The notes under the pieces are model-generated. The model was given only the letters and a program-made list of their open reading frames with translations. It did no database searches and was not told the DNA's origin. Both the position numbers and the translations under genes were made by a program. This document shows positions 21,272-32,736 of a DNA stretch of 64,000 nt, in pieces; the first letter of the stretch is position 1, and each line of letters starts with the position of its first letter. The stretch covers positions 2,964,192-3,028,191 of the forward strand of contig NW_017265137.1 in NCBI RefSeq assembly GCF_001638985.1, read 5' to 3'. This DNA is from Phycomyces blakesleeanus NRRL 1555(-). Taxonomy: Eukaryota > Mucoromycota > Mucoromycetes > Mucorales > Phycomycetaceae.

Positions 21272-21361
21272 CTAGGGGAGTGGTGCTCCCCCCCTCTCCC
21301 CTCCCTTTGGGGGGGCCCCATGGACTCCCCTCCCTGGCGGGGGACCCCAGAGCCTACCGGA
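21272..21361 (-). terminator. Helitron 3' end: GC block with hairpin and CTAG
   Basis: A GC-rich 90-base block with the stem GGGGAG/CTCCCC next to CTAG and further G/C complementary runs. In Helitrons the 3' hairpin plus CTRR acts as the transposition terminator. Confidence 0.55.
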
Positions 21362-21531
21362 AGTTAATATAAAACCCTTCCCTATTGGAAGTCTAAGTAC
21401 CATATAGCACAATTAATAGGAACATTTTATTTGAGTGAATTTTATAAAAAGAAAGGATATGTATAAATGTTTTATTATTCAAAAAAAATTGGTTAGATGA
21501 GTTTATAGTGTATGTTATATAAAATTTTTTA

Positions 21532-24500
21532 CTAAATGTCAAAGACTTCCTTAAATACAACATTGTCTATAAATACAGTATTTGCCATTTCGTTGGAATT
21601 TGCTGGTGTATCAAGCATTATCTTGATTGTAGAAGGTTTTCTGACCCAGGATAGAGCAACATACAGCTGGCCATGGGAGAATACTGGGGCAGGGAGATAT
21701 AATCCAATGCTCTCAAGAGTTTGACCTTGTGACTTGTTTATTGTCATTGCGAATGCAAGACGAACTGGAAATTGGAACCACTGGAATTCAATTTCACTAT
21801 TTGATCCAGATGGATTAAGCTTTATTCTTGGAATAAGCCATACTTGCCTGGCATTGGATCCAGTCACAATTGTTGTTCTGATGACAGATGTTCCAAAAGA
21901 GTTGCAAATCAGGTGTGTACCATTACAGAGACCGTTTTTTGGGTCAAGATTGCGAAGAAGCATGATAGGACATCCTTTTTTTAAGGACAGTGAGTGAGGT
22001 GGTAGGGATCTAGGATCAATGGTATTTAGTAGCTCAACTGGATATGTCAACTGACCATCTTCATCAATTCCCTGGTCGACGCTCTTAAACTCTTGTGCCT
22101 CTCCAGGAAACTAGCTCAGAAGAATATCATTGAGTTTCTTGACATCTTTATTCTTAGGAGTAAGCAAAGCATGGCCCATGAGGAAATGAGGGTTGGCTGC
22201 ATTAGAGGAGAGATCATGGAAAACTGCTTTGGCCAGATCAGCAGGATTACATCCAGAAAGTAACATATGGGGCGGAATTGGGATGGTGTTATCACTGCCT
22301 GTTGTGTGGGCAGAACCACTACCAACTTGCAAGAGAAATGCTCCAAATTCCCTAAGCTCTAATGTTTCTTGTTCATTATTTGCTTGGGCAATTCGCATGT
22401 TTGTTGTAAGCTGCAAGGTTTTTACATTTCTCCATGCAGATGCTTTCTTGATACATTGGCTTACAACCTGAGCTCTTGTTGCCTTGGGTATAACAGGAAG
22501 GACCTGCCGAAAATTGTCTCCAAAGATAAACAACTTCCCTCCAAATGGAACGTTTTCAAGCAATGGATTGACAGCCTTCATTATATCTTGCATGGATCTG
22601 CTTACAGTATTAAAAACATCTTTACTAATCATAGAAGCTTCGTCCCAGATAACCAATTCCAATCTTCTAATAAGTTGTGCCGTTTGTGAGTTTGCATTGA
22701 TGGAGCATAAGAAGTTAAGATCAACTTGCACTGGAATCTTAAACCTGGAATGTCCTGTACGCCTACTTTCTAACAGCAATGCAGCAATTCCACTTGTTGC
22801 TACTGCAAGATCAATTTTTTCTTGTTGGCGAGTTTTTTGAAGCAAGGCATTAAAGACAAATGTCTTTCCCGTCCCACCTGAACCATCAACAAAGTACAAT
22901 TTTGGGGCTCCCACGTTTTCTTCAATTGCACTTAATACTATTGTATAGACATGTCTTTGTGAATTGTTGAATGTCAATGTATCTGGATCTGGCAAAAGCT
23001 GGGCTTCATCGCATAAATCTTCTTGTTCTTGTATGATGGCTTGAACATCTTGCCCATTTGGGCTAAAGTGCTGGATGTCAGGCATTGGTGGAAGAACAAA
23101 TCCAGTGAACAACATGAGAGACATAGAGTTGGCAGATAGATGACTTTCGATATCCCATAAAGATCTGTCAAACATATCTTGTGTGGGGGCTAATGCAGGA
23201 ATTCCACTACTTTCTCTTGCCAAATGAAGATAATTTTCAATCATAGAATCGCGATGAGCAAGCCACAAAGAGAAAGGATCTGATATTGCACAGAAAATCA
23301 AAAGAATAGCAAAGAGTCTTCGTAAAGAAAATGGGATCTGATGAGCTGCTGCCTCTTCCATACAGTTACTCTACTCATCATCATTCAAAAGTAATCCCAG
23401 AGCACGACATGTAGCTTGGTTTGTTTCATACACACATCCTTCTACTGTACGTATGTCTTCACAGCTTTTGGCCCCTTTAACATTATGCAGCAGTAATTGT
23501 AACGAATATTTTTCAATATCTCTCAGAGTCACAGTGTAAACTCTGCCAATCGTTCCTTTATCAAACCTCTTACATGCTGTCTATTTTCGTTCTTTTGTAT
23601 TCCATACATAAAGAGAAGGAAAGTCAACGTAAAAAAGTTTTTCATATGATGGGTGTGTAGCATTATAGTTGAAATATCTTATTAAAGTAGTGTTTTTTCT
23701 GGAATTTGCAACATCCTCTGGGTTAGAAGATGGATTATAATATATGGGTTGGGCATTTTCTAGATGGATTGAAAGTCGTTGATGGCTGGGATACTCTTGA
23801 TGAAGCTTGAAAGAAAATATTCTCCAGCATGCTTCAGAAGCGGAGACATACCAAGCATCAAGAAACTCATTAACTTTGTTTACATGCTCTTGTTGTTGTT
23901 GTTGTGGAGTGGAATTGGTGGGTGTAGGCTGCACACGGGCCATTGCACGATCATGTCCTTTATATATATATTTGTAGAGGTATTTTACGGCAGAAACAGA
24001 GGTGCTAATCTCAACATTTATATGAGCATTGTATTTTGCACATATGTATCTATTGTGTGGAATAACCCATCCATTATCCATGATCTTTGGCCCTCTTCTA
24101 ATAACTCTTCCATTTAAACTGCGTTGATAAATAGGATATCCGTTTTCACCATTGCTAGTCTCATTGCAAAGCTTTTTAGGATAATACTTTGAACAGATCC
24201 CATTCTTCATGCATGATGCTTTTGGATATTTCTTTCCGCATAGGCCATGCATCATGCATTTTTTACTGTTTCATATGACAATGGCTCAGTTTCAGGATCT
24301 GGGATTTCAGCCGAAACTATTCTGTCAAAATCTTCTATTGTTTTTGGTTTATCTTGTGGTCGCAAAATCAAAAGAATGTGGGCATGAGGAAGTCCACGCT
24401 TTTGGAATTCAATGACATATATAAAGGCCAAAACTTTCCCCAGAATATTTTTTTTGTAAGGTCAATCATGAGCTCTTTGAGCTTCATATTGAAAACCCGA

Positions 24501-26371
24501 GAACAAAGATCTGGTCTGTCATTAGCTTTTTGCCCAGCCAACAGGGAATTTGTGATTTCTGGCCACTTTGAATTGCAAGTGAAAGTTATGAACAAATCAG
24601 GCTTGCCAAAACGACGCACAATACTCATTGAATCTTGATAAAGTTGAGCCATATACCGGGGGCTACCAATAAAAGAAGATGGAAGAATAACTCTCTTTCC
24701 AAGATTTGCAAGATTACAATCGTTATGGATAACAGCATCCTGAATTCTACTATAAAGATCTACACAGAGACGATTTTGATTGCTGGTGATGAAGTGCAGC
24801 TGATAGTGCTCAACTTTGGCATACATATCAACAATATATTGTTGAAAGAGACGGCCAAAAAGATGGAGGAGGTGATGTGTGTTGCGTCAATACATCAAAC
24901 GGTTTGAGTACCATTGCATTACTGTAACATGCTCTCCTGACAATGAGCTGGCATCAATGGTCCAACCATCTTCACTATGTGGAAAGAGTAGCACATAGTG
25001 TAAAGCATCATAAGATCGGTGGTACTCATTGATGTTCTGTTGGAAGTTGGCTCTGGTGTGCAGCACAATGTCTCTTGAAGTACCCTCTTCATTATTCATA
25101 ATAAGAACTGCTATTTCACTTGCAGTTGGAGCATTGTACCGTCTTTGATCCCGAGGCCCCTCAGCTACTAAACGCAAAGTGAGATCTATAGATTGTCTCT
25201 TTTCCTGAGAAATTTGATCCATTGTTCTGAAGAGATGTACGAATGGATTTGTTTCCATAAGAATGGACTGAATCTTCTCCAAAACACTTCTCTCCAATTG
25301 TGTGGAATGGTACTGTCTTTGATCTATCTGAGCAGCACTATCATAAATATAGATCTGAGCGAATTTTGGGTGAGCAATATCAGATTCTGTCACTGGCAAA
25401 ATAGATCCAATTCTATGACAAATTGTTCCTTGAATTCAGAAGTTGTATGCCCCATTGATATTGTTGCCAACAGAGGTATCAATTTTAGCTCTCAAAGAAG
25501 TAAAGCTCATTGTACTATTATAGCTTCAAATGTTTTCAAGAAACTTCTTTCCATCACGTGTTCTATAGTTCAAAAGCTTAGCAATTCCTGCAGGTGTTGG
25601 CTCAATTTGGGGGAGAACATGCTTTTCTTTGTTACAACACATAGAGAACGTGGGGCTTCTTAAAGAAGAACGACTGTTTTTTTCATGTGCCCACATCATT
25701 GCCCCACAAAATTGACACTCGATATCCATATCTCCCCTGTTATCAACTGCTGGTTCTTAAATAGCTGGAAGTTGGACAATATTATTCAAGTCTCTGCCTC
25801 GATTTCTAGATCCTCTTGCTCTGCTACTGTTATTGTTTGGACAAAATCTGCTTATAATTTGGCTATGATCAGTTCCGTTACAGTGAGAACAATGGAGTGA
25901 AATTGATCCTCTATTCACAGTTAAAATCTCCTCGACTTCTTCTTCTCTTCCAGTCACTTCTTCATCGGATAAAGTCTCCTCAATCTCTTCTTCCATGACT
26001 GCTTCAAGAACTTCAGTAATAGTCTCATTTGCGAGTGAAAATTCAGTCAACTCAGAAACTGAAATAGAAGTCGATGTTTCTATGTCCAAATTTTGGTCTT
26101 GGACAGGCTCACTTCTTATTCTCAAGGCAGCAGCTATTTTTTTATAAACATATTTATTATTAAAATATATATATAATACTTGCCGTAATATGCATAAGTA
26201 TATAAATAAATAGTTACTTTGGCTACTTTCTGCAGGATATTCATCTACATTAGTTCTCTTTTGAGGAATGTGGAGAGAAATGTTCTTTGGGTTCATGAGA
26301 CATTGCTTATAAGTACTTCTGCTATGTGCAAGCATATGGCAAGCAGCACAATGATGTTGAGTAGATGACAT
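21532..26371 (-). pseudogene. Helitron RepHel protein
   Basis: N-terminus: zinc-finger exon HHCAACHMLAHS.RSTYKQC (26371-26218), an 84-nt intron, an acidic region, then CSHCNGTDHSQIISRFC and IECQFCGAMMW. Rep region: PKFAQIYIYD, GSPRYMAQLYQDSM, GKPDLFITFTCNSKWPEI, the HUH motif LPHAHIL (near 24390) and the two-Tyr motif KYLYKYIYKGHDRA (near 23950). PIF1-like helicase: GSGGTGKTFVFNA, IWDEASMIS, GDNFRQVLPV, MTINKSQGQTLES and YVALSWVR, where the usual Arg (SRV) is Trp. Indels in A-runs lie near 24454 and 24260. There are about eight stops, several at Arg (TGA) or Trp (TAG) positions. It nicks and unwinds DNA for rolling-circle transposition in intact relatives. Confidence 0.85.
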
Positions 26372-26860
26372 TTTATTTTTCGGGTTTTTTTTTCAAAGTT
26401 TGAGTTTGGTTTGATAGTTGTATAAGTTTTTTGGCAATAGTTTGTAAAATAAATTCAAGGGGTTAATATCTTGGTATATCATGTGACATAGTAATGTCAG
26501 GAGCGGATTGGAATTGGCACTCAATTCCAATCCTACCCAATCAGGAACAACTACTCCAACCACAGTAGTTGGGTGAGCAAGGCCAAGAAGAAGAAGACAA
26601 CCATTGCTCAGCAAGATACTGCAGCAAAAGGACTTAGCTAGAATCTAGGATACTGCGGCATCTTATAAATTAATATAAATATCACAAATATTATCACAAA
26701 TAAACATTATCTTTATCTTCATATTTCATTCTATCTTATTATCTTATTGTGTGACTTCTTGCACATTAGAGTAAAAGTGCTAGATTTTAGATGTGAATAG
26801 ATGTTTTACAGACAAATTTGTATATCACGTGATGCTGCTAATTTTGATTGATTTTAGATA
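26372..26860. other. Non-coding region right of the Helitron
   Basis: It holds the perfect inverted repeat GGATTGGAATTG / CAATTCCAATCC with a 5-base loop (26505-26533). A second, CAACTACT..AGTAGTTG, lies about 20 bases to the right. These may be Helitron 5'-end structure or a small MITE. No gene is seen. Confidence 0.4.
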
Positions 26861-27290
26861 CTGGTTTTATCCATTCAATTGGTGCCCATTTCCATCTAAT
26901 TAGCATCTGTTTCCATCTAATTAGAACCCATTGACATCTGATTGGCTTCCATAGAAATTGAATTTGCGTCCATTGCCAACTGAATTTGCTCCCATTGCCA
27001 TCTGAATTTGCTCCCCCCCTTTTACTATTGGCGGAAGGGTATATGGCACTCAAATTTTTTATCCTTACGCCTTACAATTTTTTTATATAACCATAGTATT
27101 TTTTTTTTGTAAACGTCATACTTTTTTTTGTAAACTTCATACTTTTTTTTTGTAAACGTCGTATTTTTTTTTGTAAACGTCGAATTTTTTTTATATAACC
27201 ATAGTATTTTTTTTGTAAATGTCGTATTTTTTTATATAACTGTAGTATTTTTTTTGTAAACGTCGTATTTTTTTGGCATAAAACATGGAT
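26861..27290 (+). repeat. Long TIR, copy 1 left
   Basis: The outer part repeats a 21-base motif around CCATCTAATTAG. It then has two 22-base units of the type TTGCTCCCATTGCCATCTGAA, a CCCCCCC run, TATTGGCGGAAGGGTA and a run of TTTTTTTGTAAACGTCGTA units. It mirrors 31680-32059. Confidence 0.85.
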
Positions 27291-27563
27291 ATTTTTATTA
27301 GGCATAATTAGTTGATAGAGAAATAGAACACATAATAAGAAGTAAGATATAATGAAATACAAAGTAATAAAAAAAGAAAAGCATAAAGCAGTAAAATAAA
27401 TAAAAAAAGAGGGACATAAAGTGGTAAAAAAAATAAGATAAAGAGGGACATAAAGTGGTAAAAAAAAAAATAAGAAAAAGAGGGACATAAAGTAGTAAAA
27501 AATAAAAATAAAATAAAAAAAGACATAGAGTGTAAAGAGCTTAAATAGACATAAAAGACATAC

Positions 27564-29096
27564 TTAAAGCTTTTGCTCTCTGTTCAAACAGCGAGGAAAG
27601 AATGAAATGGCATGGTTAATCCAACCCAAACAGTCCAAAAGGGTGACAGTCTTAGCTGATTCTGTAATCCTTAAGATGAACCCGTCTGACTCTGTAATCT
27701 CTTCTCTGCGGACATCAAACTTGATCTTGGACCACATTTTCTCAATTGGATTCAGGAAAGGTGAATACACAGGAAGATATGCACACTTGTACCCATGGGA
27801 AGAAATAAAGTCTTTCACTTCATCGGCCTTATGGATAGGAGCATTATCCATGATGAGATAACGTCCTTGCATACCCTGGCTGTCCAGAACGTCCATTGTA
27901 TGACTAAGAAAGTCGAGGTAGTGCTGGGTTCTAGTGCCAATTCGGCCATTCACCTCAATGTTGGTGTAGATGTCCAACTTTCTCTTCTTCTTGGTTGCGA
28001 CTGCAGTGGGTTTCTTCAACGAGAGGCTGACAATCCCTCTCTCGCACATTGCGCCAAGGATGGTGATGGACACACCTCTCTGCGTCGGGACAGTTGTCAT
28101 AGCCGGGGTGCCACTGACAGAACGGCCAAAAGTTCTCTTGATGTGCATGTTGAAGCCTGCTTCATCGATGAACACACAGTTTGACAGATAGTTGAAATCT
28201 GCAAGTTATTGCCACTCCAAAATGCAGTCTCGTCTCATCTCAATTGTGTTGACGTCGTCTCTCTTCTCAGGCAGCTTCTCCAACTTCTTCATCGTCAGGG
28301 CACACTTCTTCACCAAGTGCTTCTGGATTGCTGATTTGGTAATCTGCAGCCCAGAGAACTCTTCCATGACAGCTATCCTTGCTTGTTCCAAGGTAGCATC
28401 TGGTTTATTTTCGAAAAACTTCAAAAAAAAAGTAGAGTGCACCTGGAACAACTTTTGGTTGCCATGTTTTCGTTCTTTAGGCGCAGAAACCTCCTCAACC
28501 TCCATCGTCTTCAGCCTATTGGACTCATCAGTCTCCACTGTGGCAGCATCAAAATCGGCCTGGATCTTCTCTCTGGCCAGCCTGACATAGTTCTGGGCAG
28601 TCTGGACATTGATCCCCATTTCCCTGGCAGCGGCAGCAGCAGTCTGGTTTTCCGAGAAAACCAAGGAGAAAAGCTTGTTCACCTGGTTTTGGTTGTACTT
28701 TTGGTACGAACCTTGACCTATGCTTTTTGCAGTGGGAACAGAATCAGGATTGACCTTCTCTGGCAGATTCGTCTTCGGCTTCTGTGCAACAATTGTCTTG
28801 GTTGTGGCCTTGTTGACTTCGGTTGGCAGGAAACTTTTGAGACTGAGGAGGTTTGTGACTGCTGGGTTTCTGGCCGAGGTACGGGTCCATTCCATATCTG
28901 CATGGTTGACAAAGACATCTGTCACAGATCGGAATACAACTTCTCCATGCATTTCGTCGATAATCTCTTGGTTGAAATCGCACAAGGGGTCGAAAGCAAT
29001 TCCAGAAAACTGGGTTTGGTCTGCAGAACCGCTGTGACTGATCATTTCACAGTGCTTGTCCATAACAAATTCAAGGGAATTGTTGGAAGTAGGCAT
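27564..29096 (-). pseudogene. DDE (Tc1/mariner-IS630 class) transposase, copy 1
   Basis: 510 codons from MPTSNNSLEF. It has a central HTH region (QNQVNKLFSLVFSENQ, AREMGINVQTAQNYV), a second DNA-binding stretch (GLQITKSAIQKHLVKKC) and a DDE_3-type catalytic domain: MFIDEAGFN (Asp), YLIMDNAPIHK (Asp) and YSPFLNPIEKMWSKIK (Glu). One in-frame stop, TAA at 28205-28203 (EWQ*LADFNY), separates the two halves without a frameshift. Copy 2 has TAA at the same codon. It is transcribed toward the left TIR, divergent from the small gene. A functional product would need readthrough or two chains. Confidence 0.85.
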
Positions 29097-31086
29097 TTTT
29101 TTTGAAAATAAAAAGGGTGTTAAAATCGAGGAAGAAAGATAACTGAGAAACTTTTATTAAGACACTGGGGTATATATACCAAAAAAAATATTTTAATAAC
29201 AAACGTTTCTACCAAGGTATAGTCTTGTCCTGTTGTCTTAATATATTTGGATAAAGAACATGTTGAAGAATAATGAATGTTTACATATTAAGCTTCTTCA
29301 CACTTTTAAGAACATTTATTTTATTAGCCGATTTACAGTGCTACCAGAGCCTTTATGGTGTCCTGTCTTCTGTCTCAAAGGAAGGGGTAGGATTTCTCCT
29401 CATGGGTTTGCCCAACCAAAAAAAAAATAAAAAAAAAGAAAGTTTTTTTTTGTATAGAGCCAAGGAAAAGCTCGAAATTCAGTTATTGAGATTTTCAGTT
29501 TTTCAGAAATGTCTGCGGTTAGATACCATTTTATTTTCAGTTATTAAGATTTTCAGTTATTCAGTTATTGAGACTTTCAGTTTTTCAGTTTTTCAGTTTT
29601 TCAGAAATTATTTGCAAAAAAATGGTTATGTATATTATAAAAATTTATGAATAAAAATGCTAGTTATACTATTTGGAGAATTATTTTTAAAATTGCTATT
29701 ACATTTTTCTTTTTTTTATTTCTCTTTTTTTTTATTTCTTTTTTTTTTATTTCTTTTTTTTTTATTTCTTTTTTTTTTCTTTTTTTTTATTTCTTTTTTT
29801 TTTATTTTTTATTTTTTTTTTATTTCTTTTTTTTATTTTTTTTATTTTTTCATCTCTTTTTTTCATCTGTTTTTTTATTTCTTTTTTTTTGTCATGAGCT
29901 TGTGCTATTTTTTGTTACTGTTTTTGTGTGTATAATATTTGGTTTTTTTTTGGTATTTTGTATTATGAGGGTTTCCAAAATTGAGATTGGGTAGTATTGT
30001 GAGCAAAGCATAATTCTTGGACCGCTTTCAGTTGTTTAACAGATTGTTAGACATTTACTTGTTTCGAGTGCAGATTACAAAGAGTTGTTGAGTTTGATAT
30101 TAAGAAGATCAGGATTCTGACATTGTAAAATGGTTGGAGCAGGTGCTGAATAAATATAGCATTTTTGGATTCTTTTTTGTAATGGTATTAGATGCTTGTG
30201 TAGGACCAGGTTCATAAGAAATACAATTGCTGTGGTAGTCAATCAGATTACTGGATATTTGAGATAAAAATTGGCAAGTTTTTGTGTGGTCAGTAGAGTG
30301 AATTCTACTGTTGGATTTCGAAAAAATATAGTCGGCGAAATGCACTTAAAAGCATTATGAATATGTGTAGACTGGTTCCTATCGTATAGGTAGATGTTTG
30401 ATCTTATAGTTTCTTTGTAGGTGGAGGGTTGAATTGTCACGTTTTCTTTTCAGATTTATAGCTTTTGTTCAAAATACTATAGATTATTTAGAGATTAATA
30501 TCAATGACTCCGAGGTATAGGCTTTATTTACATATAGAAACATAATGTGATCTGGAAATAATAAAAAAATCCATGAGGTATAGAGCTTTAGGCAGTGTTT
30601 TCATTGTCAGAGTAATATTTAGTTGTTGAAGTGAGCATGAGAATGAGATTTATTGCTGATTTAAGAAGAGAAATAAACAGTTTTGGTATATAAACACCAA
30701 ATGGAAAGAGAGAGAATTATGATATCTCTTTTAAAAAAGAATGTTTATAATAAATTTATGGCTGTGGGTAATATATTATCCTATTTATTTTTTATCTCCT
30801 TGAGTTCAATTTGTACTACTTTATTTAGTGGACCTTAGAATATTATTTTTTGATATAAAAAGCTGAAAATATAATGGCTAATACTATTTAACAACAACTC
30901 AATCTTCTTTACATCTATTATTGCTGCTTCAACTTGTGTTCTGATTTTTATCTTGCATCTTAAGTAATTACTATTTAATTATAACTGCTATGTGCTAGAT
31001 ATAACTATATTTATATAAAATATGTCACTTTAACATATCTTCCTATTTCTTTATTTTTTCACCTTTTATTATCAGAAAACCCTACA
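29097..31086. other. Non-coding centre of long-TIR element copy 1
   Basis: It lies between two divergent genes, so it probably holds both promoters. Visible: short TTTTCAGTTATTGAGA-type repeats (29480-29610), a 190-base T-rich tract with ATTTC spacers (29705-29895) and AT-rich unique sequence. Reading frames over the T tract are Phe/Leu/Ser artefacts. Confidence 0.6.
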
Positions 31087-31470
31087 ATGTTACACGAAAA
31101 ACTTGAAGAATATAACAGTGCCTTTGAAAAAAGCATGGAAGAGCTTGAAGAGCCTGAAATGCCAGAAGATCCAAAAAGTTCTGCCCCATCAACAACAGAC
31201 GAAACCCCCAAAAAAAGTAGAGAGCAATATCAAAAGCCTACGGATAAAGATATAAAAAATCTTCTTTATCTCTACTTCATAAGGGGATTAACTATCGAAA
31301 AAGCCAGCAAGATAGTAAATATGAAACAAACAACTGCTGGTGGCTATATTTTGAAGTGGAGAAAGTCTCCAGTTGTTTTTTTCATTAAAAACAACAAGGA
31401 GGCTGCAAGTGACGAAAAAATGAATCTTTTATTCAAAACTTACTCTGCAATAAAGAAAGAATACAAATAA
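31087..31470 (+). CDS. Small HTH-like accessory protein, copy 1
   Basis: An intact 127-aa ORF. The N-terminal half is acidic and probably helical (MLHEKLEEYNSAFEKSMEEL, EEPEMPEDPK). The C-terminal half, residues 55-110, includes KDIKNLLYLYFIRGLTIEKA and SKIVNMKQTTAGGYILKW, which has the shape of a helix-turn-helix (LTIEKASKIVNM.QTTAGGYI). It is conserved in three copies. Several Glu residues here are Lys in copies 2 and 3, consistent with G-to-A changes. It is probably an accessory DNA-binding protein of the element. The family is unrecognised. Confidence 0.7.
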   Translation: MLHEKLEEYNSAFEKSMEELEEPEMPEDPKSSAPSTTDETPKKSREQYQKPTDKDIKNLLYLYFIRGLTIEKASKIVNMKQTTAGGYILKWRKSPVVFFIKNNKEAASDEKMNLLFKTYSAIKKEYK

Positions 31471-31679
31471 TATCATTGCATTTTCAATTTTAATATAATT
31501 ATTATAATGAGATACTTGCTTTATTATCTTATAACTGCAGTAAGGTATTTAACTTTAACAAAGTAATCTGGAGAAAAGTTTGCATATTCTGTTAATTCTC
31601 TCTATAGATATTTTCTATGACGTATCTTTGTAGAATGATCTACATATATTGAAGTGCTATTACATTAGGTGTTTGGTAC

Positions 31680-32059
31680 TTATATAAAAAAATATAGCAG
31701 TTATATAAAAAAATACAACGTTTACAAAAAAAAAATACTATAGTTATATAAAAAAAATTCGACGTTTACAAAAAAAATACAACGTTTACAAAAAAAAATA
31801 CTACAGTTATATAAAAAAAATTGTAAGGCGCAAGGATAAAAAAATTGAGTGCCATGTACCCTTCCGCCAATAGTAAAAGGGGGGGAGCAAATTCAGATGG
31901 CAATGGGAGCAAATTCAGATGGCAATGGGAGCAAATTCAGTTGGCTATGGACACAAATTCAATTTCTATGGAAGCCAATCAGATGTCAATGAGTTCTAAT
32001 TAGATGGAAACAGATGCTAATTAGATGGAAATGGGCGCCAATTGAATGGATAAAACCAG
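31680..32059 (+). repeat. Long TIR, copy 1 right
   Basis: The inverted partner of 26861-27290. It has three 22-base GATGGCAATGGGAGCAAATTC units, against two on the left side. Confidence 0.85.
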
Positions 32060-32061
32060 TA

Positions 32062-32296
32062 TGTCTTGGTTAACAAAAAAGGGAACCAAATGGTATAATA
32101 TTGAGGGCATATGTTAAAAGGAATAACCGATTGGATACCTGACTTAAGGATTTCTATCTACGATGTCAACTCTGACACAAAAGCTTGACCAATTCAGCTA
32201 CGTTTACAGTGAATTCGAGGATAGCCTAGATCAGAAACAACAATTATGAATCCAACAAAATGAATAAAAAGCAACTTAAGTAGATGCACTAACATT
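32062..32296. other. Short unique stretch holding tRNA-Glu 3' flank
   Basis: No repeat or ORF is recognised. An AAAAA run at 32266-32270 gives a T5 Pol III terminator on the minus strand 26 nt downstream of tRNA-Glu. This is one of the few pieces of apparent host sequence. Confidence 0.5.
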
Positions 32297-32368
32297 TTCC
32301 CCAACGGGGAATCGAACCCCGGTCACGACGGTGAAAGCGACGGATCATAACCACTAGACCATTGAGGA
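32297..32368 (-). tRNA. tRNA-Glu (anticodon TTC)
   Basis: 72 nt. Acceptor TCCTCAA/TTGGGGA with discriminator A, D-arm GTCTAGTGGTTATGAT, anticodon loop CTTTCAC (TTC), T-arm CGGGG-TTCGATT-CCCCG. The A box TGGTCTAGTGG and B box GGTTCGATTCC are canonical. The anticodon stem CGTCG/CGTCG has a central T-T mismatch, so it may be a weakened or pseudo copy. There is no intron. An LTR starts 20 bp upstream of its 5' end. Confidence 0.9.
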
Positions 32369-32388
32369 AACACGTGCATGACATTATG

Positions 32389-32736
32389 TGCTGTAAAATC
32401 TTGTACCATTAACCAAAAACATATTTGTTTGATGTGACGTCAACTTATGGACAGACTATTAAGTTATGGACAGTGCAAAGTCGTGACTCCATCTCCGGAC
32501 ACAACAAAATCCGATTTCTTGGATTTATTTTCTCTCTCCCTCTTTTTCCTTTTTTCTTGCTATTGACATTTAAATTCCCACTAGACTTTAAATGCTTTTC
32601 CCCTTTTTTCTATTTTTTCTTTGATTTTTATTTCCTTTTTAGCTTGCTTCTCTTTGCATTGCACTTGTTCCTTTACACTTCTTGATATTACTTCTTTAGT
32701 ATGCTTCCCGAGAGTTCATATTTTTTAGTAGTTTGC
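32389..32736 (+). repeat. LTR of family B, 3'-truncated, beside tRNA-Glu
   Basis: TGCTGTAAAATC... matches 1482-1834 closely from ACCAAAAACATAT to CGAGAGTTCATATTTTTTAGTAG (the shared end is near 32734). Similarity stops where a CACTACAG sequence begins. It starts 20 bp from the tRNA-Glu 5' end, on the opposite strand. Confidence 0.8.

Larger units (their letters stand above)
21272..26371 (-). mobile_element. Helitron (rolling-circle transposon), decayed
   Basis: It encodes a RepHel protein on the minus strand. Its 3' end is placed at 21272: on the minus strand the sequence ends CTAG followed by T. A perfect hairpin (plus strand GGGGAG-TGGTG-CTCCCC, 21275-21291) abuts it, and a G/C-rich block (21284-21361) differs sharply from the AT-rich surroundings. 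A CTRR end with a hairpin is the Helitron signature. The 5' TC end lies somewhere beyond 26371 but could not be fixed, so the right border is only the first ATG. Confidence 0.75.
26861..32059 (+). mobile_element. Mariner-class long-TIR element, copy 1 (5199 bp)
   Basis: Flanked by TA (26859-26860 and 32060-32061), with ends CTGGTTTTATCCATTCAA read inward on both sides. Both TIRs are about 380-430 bp long and built of short tandem repeats. Two divergent genes: a DDE transposase (minus, 27564-29096) and a 127-aa HTH-like protein (plus, 31087-31470). Copies 2 and 3 share the whole plan. Confidence 0.92.

Noticed and set aside
27072..27526. Repetitive Lys/Tyr- or Phe-rich proteins in the long TIRs
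   Set aside because: They are products of TTTTTTTGTAAACGTCGTA tandem units, present on both strands and in inverted copies.
29647..29994. Phe/Leu/Ser-rich membrane protein
   Set aside because: It is a translation of a T-rich low-complexity tract; the equivalent tract in copy 2 has a different length and frame.
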